A stretch of 64,000 nt of DNA. Origin: Paenibacillus xylanexedens (GTDB lineage Bacteria; Bacillota; Bacilli; Paenibacillales; Paenibacillaceae). Location: NCBI RefSeq assembly GCF_017874615.1, contig NZ_JAGIKV010000001.1, positions 186,001 through 250,000 of the forward strand, written 5' to 3'. A model generated the notes under the pieces. The model did not search any database. It worked only from the letters and a program-made list of their open reading frames with translations, and was not told the origin of the DNA. Position numbers and translations under genes: made by a program. Positions 51,077 through 59,854 of the stretch are shown one piece after another. How positions within the stretch are numbered: the stretch's first letter is position 1; each line of letters opens with the position of its first letter.

Positions 51077-52744
51077 TTACCAACTGCGGAACTTGGAAGG
51101 TGGATTGTACAGTCCACTGGACCATTCCACCAGCTCCTCGACACTTTTAGCTGCCAGAAGCGACCGTCTGGCATCCGTGCGGCGAATGTCCAACTGTTCC
51201 GGGAACGCAATCAGTCCGTCACTGATCAGACGTTCATTCAAGCTTGCATCATGAGCCTGTCCGAGCGGAGTAACACCGGCAACCGCCGCGAGCGCGAGTT
51301 TGCGTTCTTCGATGTTCTGTGCTTTGTACAGATAGGCAATCCCCTCTTCCGTCACCACATGTGTCACATCCTCACCATAGATCATGACAGGAGCAATGGG
51401 CAGATGAGCTTCCTGACCGACATGGATGGCATCCAGGGAATCTACAAAGGTTGGCCTCTCTCCGTTCTGGAATGTTTCCACCATCTGTACGACCAATTTT
51501 TTACCCCGAACCAGCGGCCCATCTCCATTCATCATGTTCAGCCAGGCTTCGGTATCATGTCTGCGTCCATGTGGATCATGTCCCATATTGGGCGCGCCGC
51601 CGAATCCGCTGAGACGACCGGAGGTCACCGTTGATGAGTTGCCTTCTGGATCGATTTGTAATGTGGAACCAATAAACATATCCACTGCATACTGACCTGC
51701 CACTTGACAGAGCGCACGGTTAGAACGCATGGAGCCATCAGGTCCTGTGAAAAATACGTCCGGACGAGCCGCAGTGTACTTCTCCATCCCTACCTCGCCG
51801 CCAAAAGAATGGATACTTTCAATCCAGCCACTCTCAATTGCCGGAATTAATGTGGGATGGGGATTCAACGCCCAGTGTTTGCATATTTTTCCACGCAATC
51901 CAAGTGACTCCCCGTAAGTCGGAAGCAATAATTCAATTGCCGCCGTATTAAACCCAATGCCGTGATTCAGCGATTGAACGTTATGTTTGGCATATATACC
52001 TTTGATCGCCATCATGCCCATGAGAATATGAGTCTCTTTGATTTGACGCGGGTCCCGTGTAAACAGAGCTTCCAACTGATACGGCCGATCCGATTCAACA
52101 ACCAGATCCACCCATGCGCCAGGAATATCTATGCGTGGAACCTCATCCACCAGTTCATTCACTTGTACAATAACGATTCCGTTACGGAAGGCTGCTGCTT
52201 CGATAATGGTTGGTGTTTCCTCCGTATTGGCTCCGGTGTACAGGTTCCCCTGACGGTCTGCTTTATCCGCCGCCACCAGCACAACATTTGGAATCAAATC
52301 AATGAATAATCGACCATACAACTCCAGATAAGTATGAATCGAGCCAATCTCGATACTGTTATCCTCAATCATCTGCGACATCCGAAGACTTTGTGAACCC
52401 GAATAGGAAAAATCAAGCTTCGAAGCGATCTTTTTTTCAAAGATGTCCAGATGATCCGGACGTGAAATACTCGACATAATCATGTGTAATTGATTGACCT
52501 TCTCCGGATCGACCTGAACCAGTGCAGCAGACAAAAAACTGGCCTGTTTCTGATTATTTCCTTCCAGTACAACACGATCGCCCGGTCGGATGAGCAACTC
52601 AAGTGCATTTACAATTTGCTCTGTCGGCAGTACCTTTCCCTTGAGTAAAGACTCTACCTTTTGCATTCTGCTATGTTTCTCATCTCTTCTGGTCGTCCAG
52701 CTTGATGGGCCCAAGGGCTGTTGCTGCTGTTTGGTCGTACTCAT
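51077..52744 (-). CDS. mdcA: Malonate decarboxylase alpha subunit (acetyl-S-ACP:malonate ACP transferase)
   Basis: A CoA-transferase-like protein of 555 residues that swaps acetyl for malonyl on the carrier protein. Motifs include RPGDRVVLEGNNQKQASFLS near the N-terminus, NLYTGANTEETPTIIEAAAF, a Gly-rich GRLSGFGGAPNMGHDPHGRR, and VVTEEGIAYLYKAQNIEERK. It is the first gene of the operon, with GGGAGG before the ATG, and is divergent from the LysR regulator. This is the expected arrangement of a regulated catabolic operon. Confidence 0.94.
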   Translation of the reverse strand: MSTTKQQQQPLGPSSWTTRRDEKHSRMQKVESLLKGKVLPTEQIVNALELLIRPGDRVVLEGNNQKQASFLSAALVQVDPEKVNQLHMIMSSISRPDHLDIFEKKIASKLDFSYSGSQSLRMSQMIEDNSIEIGSIHTYLELYGRLFIDLIPNVVLVAADKADRQGNLYTGANTEETPTIIEAAAFRNGIVIVQVNELVDEVPRIDIPGAWVDLVVESDRPYQLEALFTRDPRQIKETHILMGMMAIKGIYAKHNVQSLNHGIGFNTAAIELLLPTYGESLGLRGKICKHWALNPHPTLIPAIESGWIESIHSFGGEVGMEKYTAARPDVFFTGPDGSMRSNRALCQVAGQYAVDMFIGSTLQIDPEGNSSTVTSGRLSGFGGAPNMGHDPHGRRHDTEAWLNMMNGDGPLVRGKKLVVQMVETFQNGERPTFVDSLDAIHVGQEAHLPIAPVMIYGEDVTHVVTEEGIAYLYKAQNIEERKLALAAVAGVTPLGQAHDASLNERLISDGLIAFPEQLDIRRTDARRSLLAAKSVEELVEWSSGLYNPPSKFRSW

Positions 52745-52784
52745 CTCTGACCAGCCTCCCTTAACTATGATTTAATGTTCATCT

Positions 52785-52794
52785 GCCATTTGGT
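52785..52794. repeat. Inverted repeat copy 1 in the mdc divergent region
   Basis: CCATTTGGTT, the exact inverse of AACCAAATGG at 52908-52917. The copies flank the divergent promoter region about 115 bp apart and could be paired operator half sites. Confidence 0.5.
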
Positions 52795-52876
52795 TTCATT
52801 ATCATGTTCTCTAATTCAATCTGAAATTCGTTCATTCACATGCGTTACAGGTTTTATTTTACTCCTCACATTAATA

Positions 52877-52899
52877 ATGTATAATATATAATTATACAT
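52877..52899. promoter_or_regulatory. Perfect palindrome, candidate LysR operator
   Basis: Arms ATGTATAAT and ATTATACAT with a 5-bp centre. It contains T-N11-A spacings typical of LysR boxes and lies 37 bp before the LysR start, between regulator and mdcA. The region is very AT-rich, so chance similarity has to be considered. Confidence 0.5.
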
Positions 52900-52907
52900 A
52901 TATACAT

Positions 52908-52917
52908 AACCAAATGG
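52908..52917. repeat. Inverted repeat copy 2 in the mdc divergent region
   Basis: AACCAAATGG, the inverse of the copy at 52785-52794. Confidence 0.5.
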
Positions 52918-52935
52918 ATATGGATGGTGATTGGC

Positions 52936-53835
52936 ATGGATTTACTGCAACTTCGTTATTTCTGCAAAATCGCAAGGCTGGAGCACATCACACGAGCGGC
53001 AGAAGAACTGCATGTCTCTCAGCCCGCCTTGAGCAAAACGTTGAAACTGCTTGAACAGGAATTGGGAACCGAATTATTTGATCGAACAGGAAAGTTCATC
53101 CGGCTGAACAACTATGGTCGTGTATTTCTGAAATATGCCGAGCAATCTCTTGAAGCACTCGAAAATGGAAAACGGGAACTTGCGGATATGTCATCTGGTC
53201 AGGCAGGCGATATCCGTCTTGCATTCCCTGTAGGCTCTCACGTGGTGCCCGCCCTGTTATCCCGATTCAGACAACAATACCCGGATATCACATTTACGTT
53301 AATCCAGCATTTTGGTCCTTCTGATCCTCCCCGATTTGATCTCTGCATCTCTTCGCTGCCCTTGCAGATTCCACGAGTGGAGAGCTTGCCTCTTCTTACA
53401 GAGGAACTGTTCCTGGCTGTACCCGCTGACCACAAACTGGCTGGGAGAACATCCATCCGATTGGAAGATGCATCCGAGGAACACTTTGTCACGCTACGTA
53501 CAGGAAACGACCTTCGTGAACGAACCGACAGCCTTTGCCGAATTGCCGGGTTCAATCCAAAGCGTATTTTCGAAAGTGATGATCCGGCAACCGTTCGCGG
53601 ACTCATTCGCGCTGGCCTTGGTATTGCACTCGTTCCTGCGGTGTCCTGGGATGGATCTGTGGGTGAACATGTACGATTGATTCGGATTGAACAGCCTGTA
53701 TGCGAACGAACGATTGGGATTTCCTGGTTGGAAGATCATTACCTGTCCAAAGCTTGTCTGATTTTTCGCGAGTTTACGGTCGCTTATTTCCATGAGCTGG
53801 CGCTGGCTAATGCCCCTGGTGATTCCTCGGTCTGA
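52936..53835 (+). CDS. LysR-family regulator of the mdc operon
   Basis: A 299-residue LysR-type transcription regulator. The N-terminal winged helix is MDLLQLRYFCKIARLEHITR followed by AAEELHVSQPALSKTLKLLE. The co-inducer binding domain follows (DIRLAFPVGSHVVPALLSRF, LVPAVSWDGSVGEHVRLIRI). Divergent placement next to mdcA argues for MdcR-like control, perhaps with malonate as co-inducer. The start is ATG 52936 with GGTGAT upstream. The last 29 bp overlap the opposite-strand acyltransferase gene. Confidence 0.92.
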   Translation: MDLLQLRYFCKIARLEHITRAAEELHVSQPALSKTLKLLEQELGTELFDRTGKFIRLNNYGRVFLKYAEQSLEALENGKRELADMSSGQAGDIRLAFPVGSHVVPALLSRFRQQYPDITFTLIQHFGPSDPPRFDLCISSLPLQIPRVESLPLLTEELFLAVPADHKLAGRTSIRLEDASEEHFVTLRTGNDLRERTDSLCRIAGFNPKRIFESDDPATVRGLIRAGLGIALVPAVSWDGSVGEHVRLIRIEQPVCERTIGISWLEDHYLSKACLIFREFTVAYFHELALANAPGDSSV

Positions 53836-54910
53836 GAAGTCGCATCACTGCCTTGCACAATTTTTCAATGTAATACACCATCGTGAATGCTAGAATCGCA
53901 GTACAGATCAGCAAAAACACGATGCTGATGGCGAGCGGCATCTCCTTCACATAACTGCCCATCATCCAGATCGTCAGATTCAGTGCAAAATAACTGGCGA
54001 GATATGCCCGAAAGGCGTATTTGGCAATCCAGCGAAAAGCAGGCAGAAATCGGACATTCATACGAATCAGTCCCGTTGCACCAGCGTACAGGAGCAAGAT
54101 GAGCGCCATGTTAAACAGCACCATCGACGGTTTCAGATACGAAGACTTCAACAAATTCATATCCTCAAATCCATAAGCAAATAGTTCCCGGTTCACCCAA
54201 ATAAACAACAGCACACCGATGGGCAGCAGCGCCCACTTCATTTTGTCCAACCAGACAAGGCAAGCTTCCTTATATATGGATGTACCCATTCCCAGCAATG
54301 CAAATAGTCCATACATGGCAAAGATTCGATCCGTGTACACCAGATCGGGATGCAGAAGATCCAGCAGAACATATCGGTCATAGAGCAAAATCAGAATGGC
54401 ATACACGATGATGGATACCACCCATGCCACAGCTGCTTTTTTTCGATTCCGAATCATGAGCAGAGCCAGTGCAGTCACCAGCGGAATGAGCAAATGATAT
54501 TGGAACATCATGACCGTATACCACAAATGCGGGGCGGCCGTTCCCAGCAGAAAGGCTTGTACAACATCCCCCACCTGCTCATATCCGCCTGCATTAACCG
54601 TTAATATATATACGGTAGTCCAGAAGAGATAAGGCCCGATGATCTCTTTAGCTTTATGCCATACATAGTGTCCATACTTTACGTCTCGCAGCTGTGCCAC
54701 ATCATACAAAATGGCAAAAATAAAGGCAGGTGCCGAGAACTTCGCCAGATTGTACAACATGCCAATCTCTATTCTGTGAGATACATCGGGAAACTGCTTT
54801 AAGAGAACCGACAGGATCAGCTGCATCATCACAGCAGTTACTGCAACCGCTTTAATAATCTCCGGCTGGGTTGCAGCCGGTGAGGTATCGTCCATTCTTT
54901 TTACACCCAT
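53807..54910 (-). CDS. Acyltransferase-3 family membrane protein
   Basis: A 367-residue integral membrane protein with about ten hydrophobic segments, of the acyltransferase 3 family (O-acetylation of surface polymers). The N-terminus has PEIIKAVAVTAVMMQLILSV. The conserved AFIFAILYDVAQLRD and GTAAPHLWYTVMMFQYHLLI segments follow; the PHLWY region is characteristic. The usual first-helix His is not obvious, so activity is not assured. AAAGGAG supports the ATG at 54910. It converges on the LysR gene with a 29-bp overlap. Confidence 0.82.
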   Translation of the reverse strand: MGVKRMDDTSPAATQPEIIKAVAVTAVMMQLILSVLLKQFPDVSHRIEIGMLYNLAKFSAPAFIFAILYDVAQLRDVKYGHYVWHKAKEIIGPYLFWTTVYILTVNAGGYEQVGDVVQAFLLGTAAPHLWYTVMMFQYHLLIPLVTALALLMIRNRKKAAVAWVVSIIVYAILILLYDRYVLLDLLHPDLVYTDRIFAMYGLFALLGMGTSIYKEACLVWLDKMKWALLPIGVLLFIWVNRELFAYGFEDMNLLKSSYLKPSMVLFNMALILLLYAGATGLIRMNVRFLPAFRWIAKYAFRAYLASYFALNLTIWMMGSYVKEMPLAISIVFLLICTAILAFTMVYYIEKLCKAVMRLLRPRNHQGH

Positions 54911-55143
54911 AGGTGATCTCCTTTCAGCCATGTCAACACAATGAGAATTTACGTCCCCATCTTCACTTCTGAAACTTCATTAAGCCCTAGTAGTGTGTTT
55001 CGTATTAGCAAAAAAAATACCAAATTTTGAAAAGATCATATCGACGCGTCGTTATGCCTCGTAGTATATGCCTTGATTAATCAGCCTGTATAATATCCAT
55101 TTGGATATGTATATATGTCGCTCTGGAAATATATATAAAAATC

Positions 55144-55159
55144 TGTGACCGGGATCACA
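55144..55159 (+). promoter_or_regulatory. FNR-type box 1 upstream of nirB
   Basis: TGTGA (55144-55148), 6 bp, TCACA (55155-55159): a perfect CRP/FNR-family palindrome of the Bacillus Fnr type. Its centre is about 88.5 bp upstream of the predicted start. Confidence 0.8.
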
Positions 55160-55190
55160 CCAACGAATAGTTGACTCTTCTATCTTTATT

Positions 55191-55206
55191 AGTGAATTAA
55201 ATCACA
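55191..55206 (+). promoter_or_regulatory. FNR-type box 2 upstream of nirB
   Basis: AGTGA (55191-55195), 6 bp, TCACA (55202-55206). One base differs from the perfect palindrome. Its centre, 55198.5, is 41.5 bp from the predicted transcription start, the class II activator position. Confidence 0.8.
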
Positions 55207-55227
55207 TAAACTGTCGTCAACTACTTG

Positions 55228-55240
55228 TATAATTTCAAAT
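55228..55240 (+). promoter_or_regulatory. Predicted nirB -10 element and start
   Basis: Consensus TATAAT at 55228-55233 preceded by TTG, with no recognisable -35 at the right distance, as expected of an activator-dependent promoter. Predicted start about 55240. The full 386-bp gap 54911-55296 holds these signals and an AT-rich stretch near 55080-55140, with no gene. Confidence 0.65.
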
Positions 55241-55296
55241 ATAAACCACTAAAATTTTGAGTAATGTACAGCGTCTATTCAAGGAGGCATACACAC

Positions 55297-57744
55297 ATGA
55301 ACGGAAAAAAAGAGAACCTCATTATCATTGGTAACGGAATGGCAGGAATCAGTACCGTTGAGCAAATTTTAAAATTAACTACGCGATTTGATATTACCGT
55401 TTTTGGCACAGAGCCCTATCCTAACTACAACCGCATTATGTTGTCTTATGTACTGGAAGGAAGCAAAACACTGGACGATATCGTGCTGAACGACCTTCAC
55501 TGGTATGAAGATTACGGCATTACGCTGCACACAGGCACAACGGTTACACGAATCGATGCCGAGACACACGAAGTTGTGACTGAAGATGGAACTCGCGTTC
55601 CTTATGACAAAATTATCATTGCGACTGGCTCCAACTCCTTCATTCTCCCCGTCCCGGGACATGACAAAGAGGGTGTTGTCGGTTTCCGCGATATCGCCGA
55701 TTGCAATGTCATGTTGGATGCTGCCAAACAGTATAAAAGAGCAGCCGTTATCGGGGGCGGACTGCTAGGCCTTGAAGCTGCCAAAGGATTGGTACAACTT
55801 GGCATGGAAGTTACTGTAGTGCATCTGATGGAAGATCTGATGGAGCGTCAGCTTGATCCACAAGCTTCAGCCATGTTGAAGGCAGAACTCGAACGTCAGG
55901 GTATCCGGTTCAAGATGGGTGCGCAGACTTCCGAACTGCTGGGCGGCGAACGCGTTGAAGGGATACGTTTTGCAGATGATACGGTTCTGAATGTTGATTT
56001 TGTGGTCATGGCTGTAGGCATTAAACCCAATACGGCTGTAGCCCGCGAAAGCGGTATGGAAGTGAACCGGGGTATTGTCGTGAATGACTATATGCAGACT
56101 TCACTTGAGAATGTGTACTCGGTCGGGGAATGTACAGAGCACCGCGGGGTATGTTACGGCCTCGTTGCCCCATTGTTTGAACAAGGTATGATTCTGGCGA
56201 AACATATCTGCGGTGTCGAAACGGCTCCGTATGAAGGTTCTGTAGTATCCACGAAATTGAAAATTTCAGGTGTAGATGTCTTTTCAACTGGTGAATTCAT
56301 CGACAGCCCAGAGCACACCGTCATTTCGCACAAAGATGACTGGAAACGGACCTACAAAAAAATTCTGCTTCGTGATAATAAAATGGTCGGCGCTGTTCTC
56401 TTCGGTGACATTACGGATTCTGCCGAATTGCAGAAACTGATTAAAAATCAAACCGAAATGACCGAGGAATTGTACGGTTCACTCATGGGTACAGGCTGCG
56501 GCGGTCATAAGAAAGCAACCTCTGTTGAAACGATGCCCGAGGACGAAATCGTCTGTGGATGTAACGGGGTAACCAAAGGAGCCATTGTTGATGTAATTAC
56601 AAACCAGGGCCTTACCACTGTTGATGAAATCAAAGCCTGTACCGGTGCAACACGCTCTTGCGGTGGGTGTAAACCGGTTGTGGAACAGATTCTGCAATAT
56701 GTACTTGGAGACAGTTTCAGTACTGGAACCAAACAGGGCATCTGCGGATGTACTTCCATGGGTCGAGATGAAATCGTAGCCGAGATTCGCGAAAAAGGAT
56801 TACAAACGACCAAAGAGGTCATGAATGTACTGGGTTGGAGTCAGCCAGAAGGTTGTTCCAAATGTCGTCCGGCGATCAACTATTACCTTGGCATGATTGC
56901 ACCAGACACACACGAAGATGAGAAAGAATCCCGTTTTGTTAACGAACGTATGAACGCGAATATTCAAAAAGACGGAACGTATACGGTTGTACCTCGGATG
57001 TATGGCGGTGTAACTACACCGGCAGACCTCAAACGCATCGCTGACGTTTCGGTCAAATATGATGTGAAAGCAGTCAAAGTGACTGGCGGTCAGCGTCTCG
57101 ACTTGATTGGTGTCAAAAAAGAAGATCTGACTAAAGTCTGGGCAGAACTGGATATGCCTTCAGGTTATGCATACGCCAAATCGTTGCGTACGGTCAAAAC
57201 ATGTGTCGGCTCCCAATTCTGCCGATTCGGTACACAGGATTCCATGGCCATGGGCGCTCGCATCGAACGTAAATTCGAACGTCTGGATCTGCCAGCCAAG
57301 TTTAAATATGCCGTCAACGGCTGTCCACGAAACTGTGCAGAGGCATGTACCAAAGATATCGGTATCGTTGGTAACGACGGAGGCTGGGAAATCTTCATAG
57401 GTGGTAACGGCGGTATTAAAGCTAGACTGGCTGATTCCTTATGCAAAGTGAAAACAGATGAAGAGTTGATTGAACTGTGCGGAGCCATCATGCAATATTA
57501 CCGCGAGACAGGGAACTATCTGGAACGGACTTCCGAGTGGGTGGAACGCATGGGTCTGGAGCATATTCGTTCGGTTGTCGTGGATAACCTGGAGGAACGT
57601 AAAGCGTTGATGCAGCGGATTGAATTTGCACTTGAGCATGTTGAAGAACCTTGGCAAAAAGCGATTCGCAATGAGGAAGGCCAAAGCAAAATGTTCCATG
57701 GAATCGAAGTATCGGCTCGTCCATATGCAAGCTTGCAGGATTAA
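55297..57744 (+). CDS. nirB: Nitrite reductase [NAD(P)H] large subunit
   Basis: Cytoplasmic enzyme reducing nitrite to ammonium. The 815 residues contain an N-terminal FAD/NAD(P) reductase (IIIGNGMAGISTVEQIL, AAVIGGGLLGLEAAKGL, YSVGECTEHRG). Two BFD-like [2Fe-2S] regions follow: CGCNGVTKGAIV with CTGATRSCGGC, and CGCTSMGRDEIV with CSKCRP. The siroheme/4Fe-4S domain has TCVGSQFCRFGT and CPRNCAEACTKDIG. All cluster cysteines expected for NirB are present. The ATG at 55297 follows AAGGAGG. Two FNR-type boxes upstream suggest oxygen-responsive control. Confidence 0.97.
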   Translation: MNGKKENLIIIGNGMAGISTVEQILKLTTRFDITVFGTEPYPNYNRIMLSYVLEGSKTLDDIVLNDLHWYEDYGITLHTGTTVTRIDAETHEVVTEDGTRVPYDKIIIATGSNSFILPVPGHDKEGVVGFRDIADCNVMLDAAKQYKRAAVIGGGLLGLEAAKGLVQLGMEVTVVHLMEDLMERQLDPQASAMLKAELERQGIRFKMGAQTSELLGGERVEGIRFADDTVLNVDFVVMAVGIKPNTAVARESGMEVNRGIVVNDYMQTSLENVYSVGECTEHRGVCYGLVAPLFEQGMILAKHICGVETAPYEGSVVSTKLKISGVDVFSTGEFIDSPEHTVISHKDDWKRTYKKILLRDNKMVGAVLFGDITDSAELQKLIKNQTEMTEELYGSLMGTGCGGHKKATSVETMPEDEIVCGCNGVTKGAIVDVITNQGLTTVDEIKACTGATRSCGGCKPVVEQILQYVLGDSFSTGTKQGICGCTSMGRDEIVAEIREKGLQTTKEVMNVLGWSQPEGCSKCRPAINYYLGMIAPDTHEDEKESRFVNERMNANIQKDGTYTVVPRMYGGVTTPADLKRIADVSVKYDVKAVKVTGGQRLDLIGVKKEDLTKVWAELDMPSGYAYAKSLRTVKTCVGSQFCRFGTQDSMAMGARIERKFERLDLPAKFKYAVNGCPRNCAEACTKDIGIVGNDGGWEIFIGGNGGIKARLADSLCKVKTDEELIELCGAIMQYYRETGNYLERTSEWVERMGLEHIRSVVVDNLEERKALMQRIEFALEHVEEPWQKAIRNEEGQSKMFHGIEVSARPYASLQD

Positions 57745-57781
57745 TACTGGAGAATGTTAAATAGATAAGGAGTGGTTTAAG

Positions 57782-58108
57782 ATGACGACAAAACAATCAG
57801 GCATCTACTTCCCCGCCGGAGTAGTTGAAGAATTCCTGCCACGAATCGGAAGAGTAGTTGAGATTAATGATCATCAGCTTGCTGTCTTTCGTGCATCGGA
57901 TGGTACCATCTTCGCTGCGGATAATCACACCCCCCACCCTAAGGGTGGGCCGCTGGCTGAAGGCATCGTGTCCGGGCATTATCTGTACGATCCGCTGTAT
58001 GATTGGAAAATCGACCTGACTACCGGTCTTGTGCAAGCACCGGACAACGGTCAAGTACAGATGTATCCGGTGAAGGTAGAGAACGGCCAGGTCTGGATTG
58101 AAATATAG
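57782..58108 (+). CDS. nirD: Nitrite reductase small subunit, degenerate Rieske fold
   Basis: A 108-residue Rieske-fold partner of NirB, 37 bp downstream. The fold signature is clear (HTPHPKGGPLAEGIVSGHYL, then YDPLYDWKID), but the iron-sulfur ligands are altered. In ferredoxin-type relatives the motifs read CPHKGG and CPLHDW; here both Cys are replaced (Thr and Asp) and the second His is Tyr. The protein therefore cannot bind a normal [2Fe-2S] cluster. E. coli NirD also lacks the ligands, so loss may be tolerated. Confidence 0.9.
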   Translation: MTTKQSGIYFPAGVVEEFLPRIGRVVEINDHQLAVFRASDGTIFAADNHTPHPKGGPLAEGIVSGHYLYDPLYDWKIDLTTGLVQAPDNGQVQMYPVKVENGQVWIEI

Positions 58109-58157
58109 CTCCATTGAAACGTTCAAAGATTGATGCAAAATAATGGGGGAAACCGTG

Positions 58158-58940
58158 ATGTATACACCAAGTGTTGAGGGAATTATTGAAGCTGCGGTTA
58201 AAAAACGGGATCAAATGAACGCAAGCCTGTCACGATATATGGTTGCTGCCTTGATGGCTGGTGCCTATGTAGGGCTTGGCATCGTTCTGATCTTCAGTAT
58301 TGGTGCTCCGCTCCTTGCGGCACAGTCACCACTGCAAACCATGTTGATGGGCATGTCCTTCGGACTCGCTCTCACGCTGGTCATCTTTGCCGGATCAGAA
58401 CTGTTTACAGGTAACAATATGTTCTTTACCATGAGTACACTGGCAGGCCGAACCACAGTGAACGAAACGCTGAAGAACTGGGGGCTCGTCTTTGTTGGTA
58501 ACCTGCTCGGCGCAATTCTATTAAGTCTACTTATAGTCGGTAGCGGCCTGTTCAAAACGGCTACGCCGGAACATCTGTTATTCGTTGTCTCTGCCAAAAA
58601 GATGGCGGCGCCTGTGTCTGAGTTGTTCTTCCGAGGCATTCTCTGTAACTGGCTCGTCTGTCTGGCGATCTGGATGGCAGCTCGCTCTAAAGAAGATATC
58701 GCCAAACTTGTTCTTATCTGGTGGTGTCTGTACGCATTTATCGCAAGTGGTTATGAGCACAGTGTTGCCAATATGACTTTACTGTCTCTATCCTGGCTGC
58801 TGCCAAACCACCCGGATACAATCACGATGGCAGGCTGGTTCCATAACATGATTCCGGTAACGCTTGGTAATATTATCGGCGGTGCCCTCTTTGTTGGAAT
58901 GGCGTATTGGTATACTTCTCCGGTACGTAAAAAAGCATAA
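58158..58940 (+). CDS. nirC: Formate/nitrite transporter (NirC type)
   Basis: A FNT-family pentameric anion channel of 260 residues with six hydrophobic segments. Features include MVAALMAGAYVGLGIVLIFS, FAGSELFTGNNMFFTMSTLA (the conserved Leu-Phe-Thr-Gly-Asn loop), NLLGAILLSLLIVGSG and SGYEHSVANMTL, which carries the conserved central His. Clustering with nirBD points to nitrite rather than formate. The start is ATG 58158, seven bases after GGGGGA. A terminator follows. Confidence 0.93.
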   Translation: MYTPSVEGIIEAAVKKRDQMNASLSRYMVAALMAGAYVGLGIVLIFSIGAPLLAAQSPLQTMLMGMSFGLALTLVIFAGSELFTGNNMFFTMSTLAGRTTVNETLKNWGLVFVGNLLGAILLSLLIVGSGLFKTATPEHLLFVVSAKKMAAPVSELFFRGILCNWLVCLAIWMAARSKEDIAKLVLIWWCLYAFIASGYEHSVANMTLLSLSWLLPNHPDTITMAGWFHNMIPVTLGNIIGGALFVGMAYWYTSPVRKKA

Positions 58941-58992
58941 TTCTTGATTCAACTGCACTTATGTAGCGCTAGAGCACAACATCTACACACTG

Positions 58993-59044
58993 AAGCCACG
59001 ATGGATGCCGAACTCACGTTCAGTCACACATCGTGGCTTTTTAT
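58993..59044 (+). terminator. Terminator of the nirBDC operon
   Basis: AAGCCACGATG pairs with CATCGTGGCTT, then TTTTATT. Confidence 0.88.
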
Positions 59045-59224
59045 TGTTTGTCGATAAGTTGCTACTCTCTTGTACGTTTCCCTTTCATCCTCTCGTCCTT
59101 CTATAGAGAATTAAAACTTCATTTTACCTTCGTCGCTATCCGCGTTAATCCACAGTTGACATAACTGGCGTATAGTCGATGGATACTCACATTTATACTC
59201 AACCAGCAAAGGATGAACGCTTAT

Positions 59225-59854
59225 ATGGGAATTCACACGTACTTCAGGTCACTAAACGATCTTGAACGTATTATTCGTACACCTGGCAAATTCAAATTCG
59301 AAGAACACAGCGTATCCGCCCATTCCTGGAAAGTCGTACAGTACGCCAAAACGCTCGCAGATATTGAGGAGCAACATGGAACCACCATCGATTGGAAGAA
59401 GTTATACGAAATTACGAGCAGTCATGATTATGGCGAAATCTTCATCGGTGATATCAAAACACCCGTCAAACATTATTCACTGGAGCTGCGTTCGATGCTA
59501 CAAAAGGTGGAAGAAGGCATGGTTGAACATTTTATTAATGAAAATATTCCTGAAGAGTTCCAGCCTATTTTCCGCAGACAGCTGCGTGAGGGCAAAGACC
59601 AATCGGTTGAAGGACTGATTCTCGAAGTCGCAGACAAGATGGATCAGGTATATGAAGCCTTTGCTGAGCTCCAACGTGGCAATACGGAGAAAGAATTTAT
59701 CGTTATGTACCGTTATGCGTTGGTCAAAATCAAAAATATCGACCTCCACTGTGTGCAGTATTTCCTGGAACAGATTCTCCCCGACATGATCGAAGAAGGT
59801 ATCCGCTCCCCGTTTGATATTCGCAAAATAACCGAAGAAGCTCTGGCCCAGTAA
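59225..59854 (+). CDS. HD-domain phosphohydrolase (YfbR-like)
   Basis: A 209-residue HD-superfamily protein resembling YfbR 5'-deoxynucleotidases. Metal and substrate residues appear in EEHSVSAHSWKVVQYAKTLA, EITSSHDYGEIFIGDI and LEVADKMDQVYEAF. It may dephosphorylate deoxyribonucleoside monophosphates; this is a family-level inference. The ATG at 59225 is used, nine bases after AAAGGATG; an earlier ATG lies within that site. It converges on the response regulator with no gap. Confidence 0.85.
   Translation: MGIHTYFRSLNDLERIIRTPGKFKFEEHSVSAHSWKVVQYAKTLADIEEQHGTTIDWKKLYEITSSHDYGEIFIGDIKTPVKHYSLELRSMLQKVEEGMVEHFINENIPEEFQPIFRRQLREGKDQSVEGLILEVADKMDQVYEAFAELQRGNTEKEFIVMYRYALVKIKNIDLHCVQYFLEQILPDMIEEGIRSPFDIRKITEEALAQ

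Noticed and set aside
50147..51254. Several overlapping long frames on both strands
   Set aside because: Shadows produced by the high GC content of mdcB; only the frame with CitG/MdcB motifs is coding.
52860..52910. AT-rich stretch as an origin or phage attachment site
   Set aside because: It lies in a divergent promoter region; no integrase, tRNA or target duplication is present.
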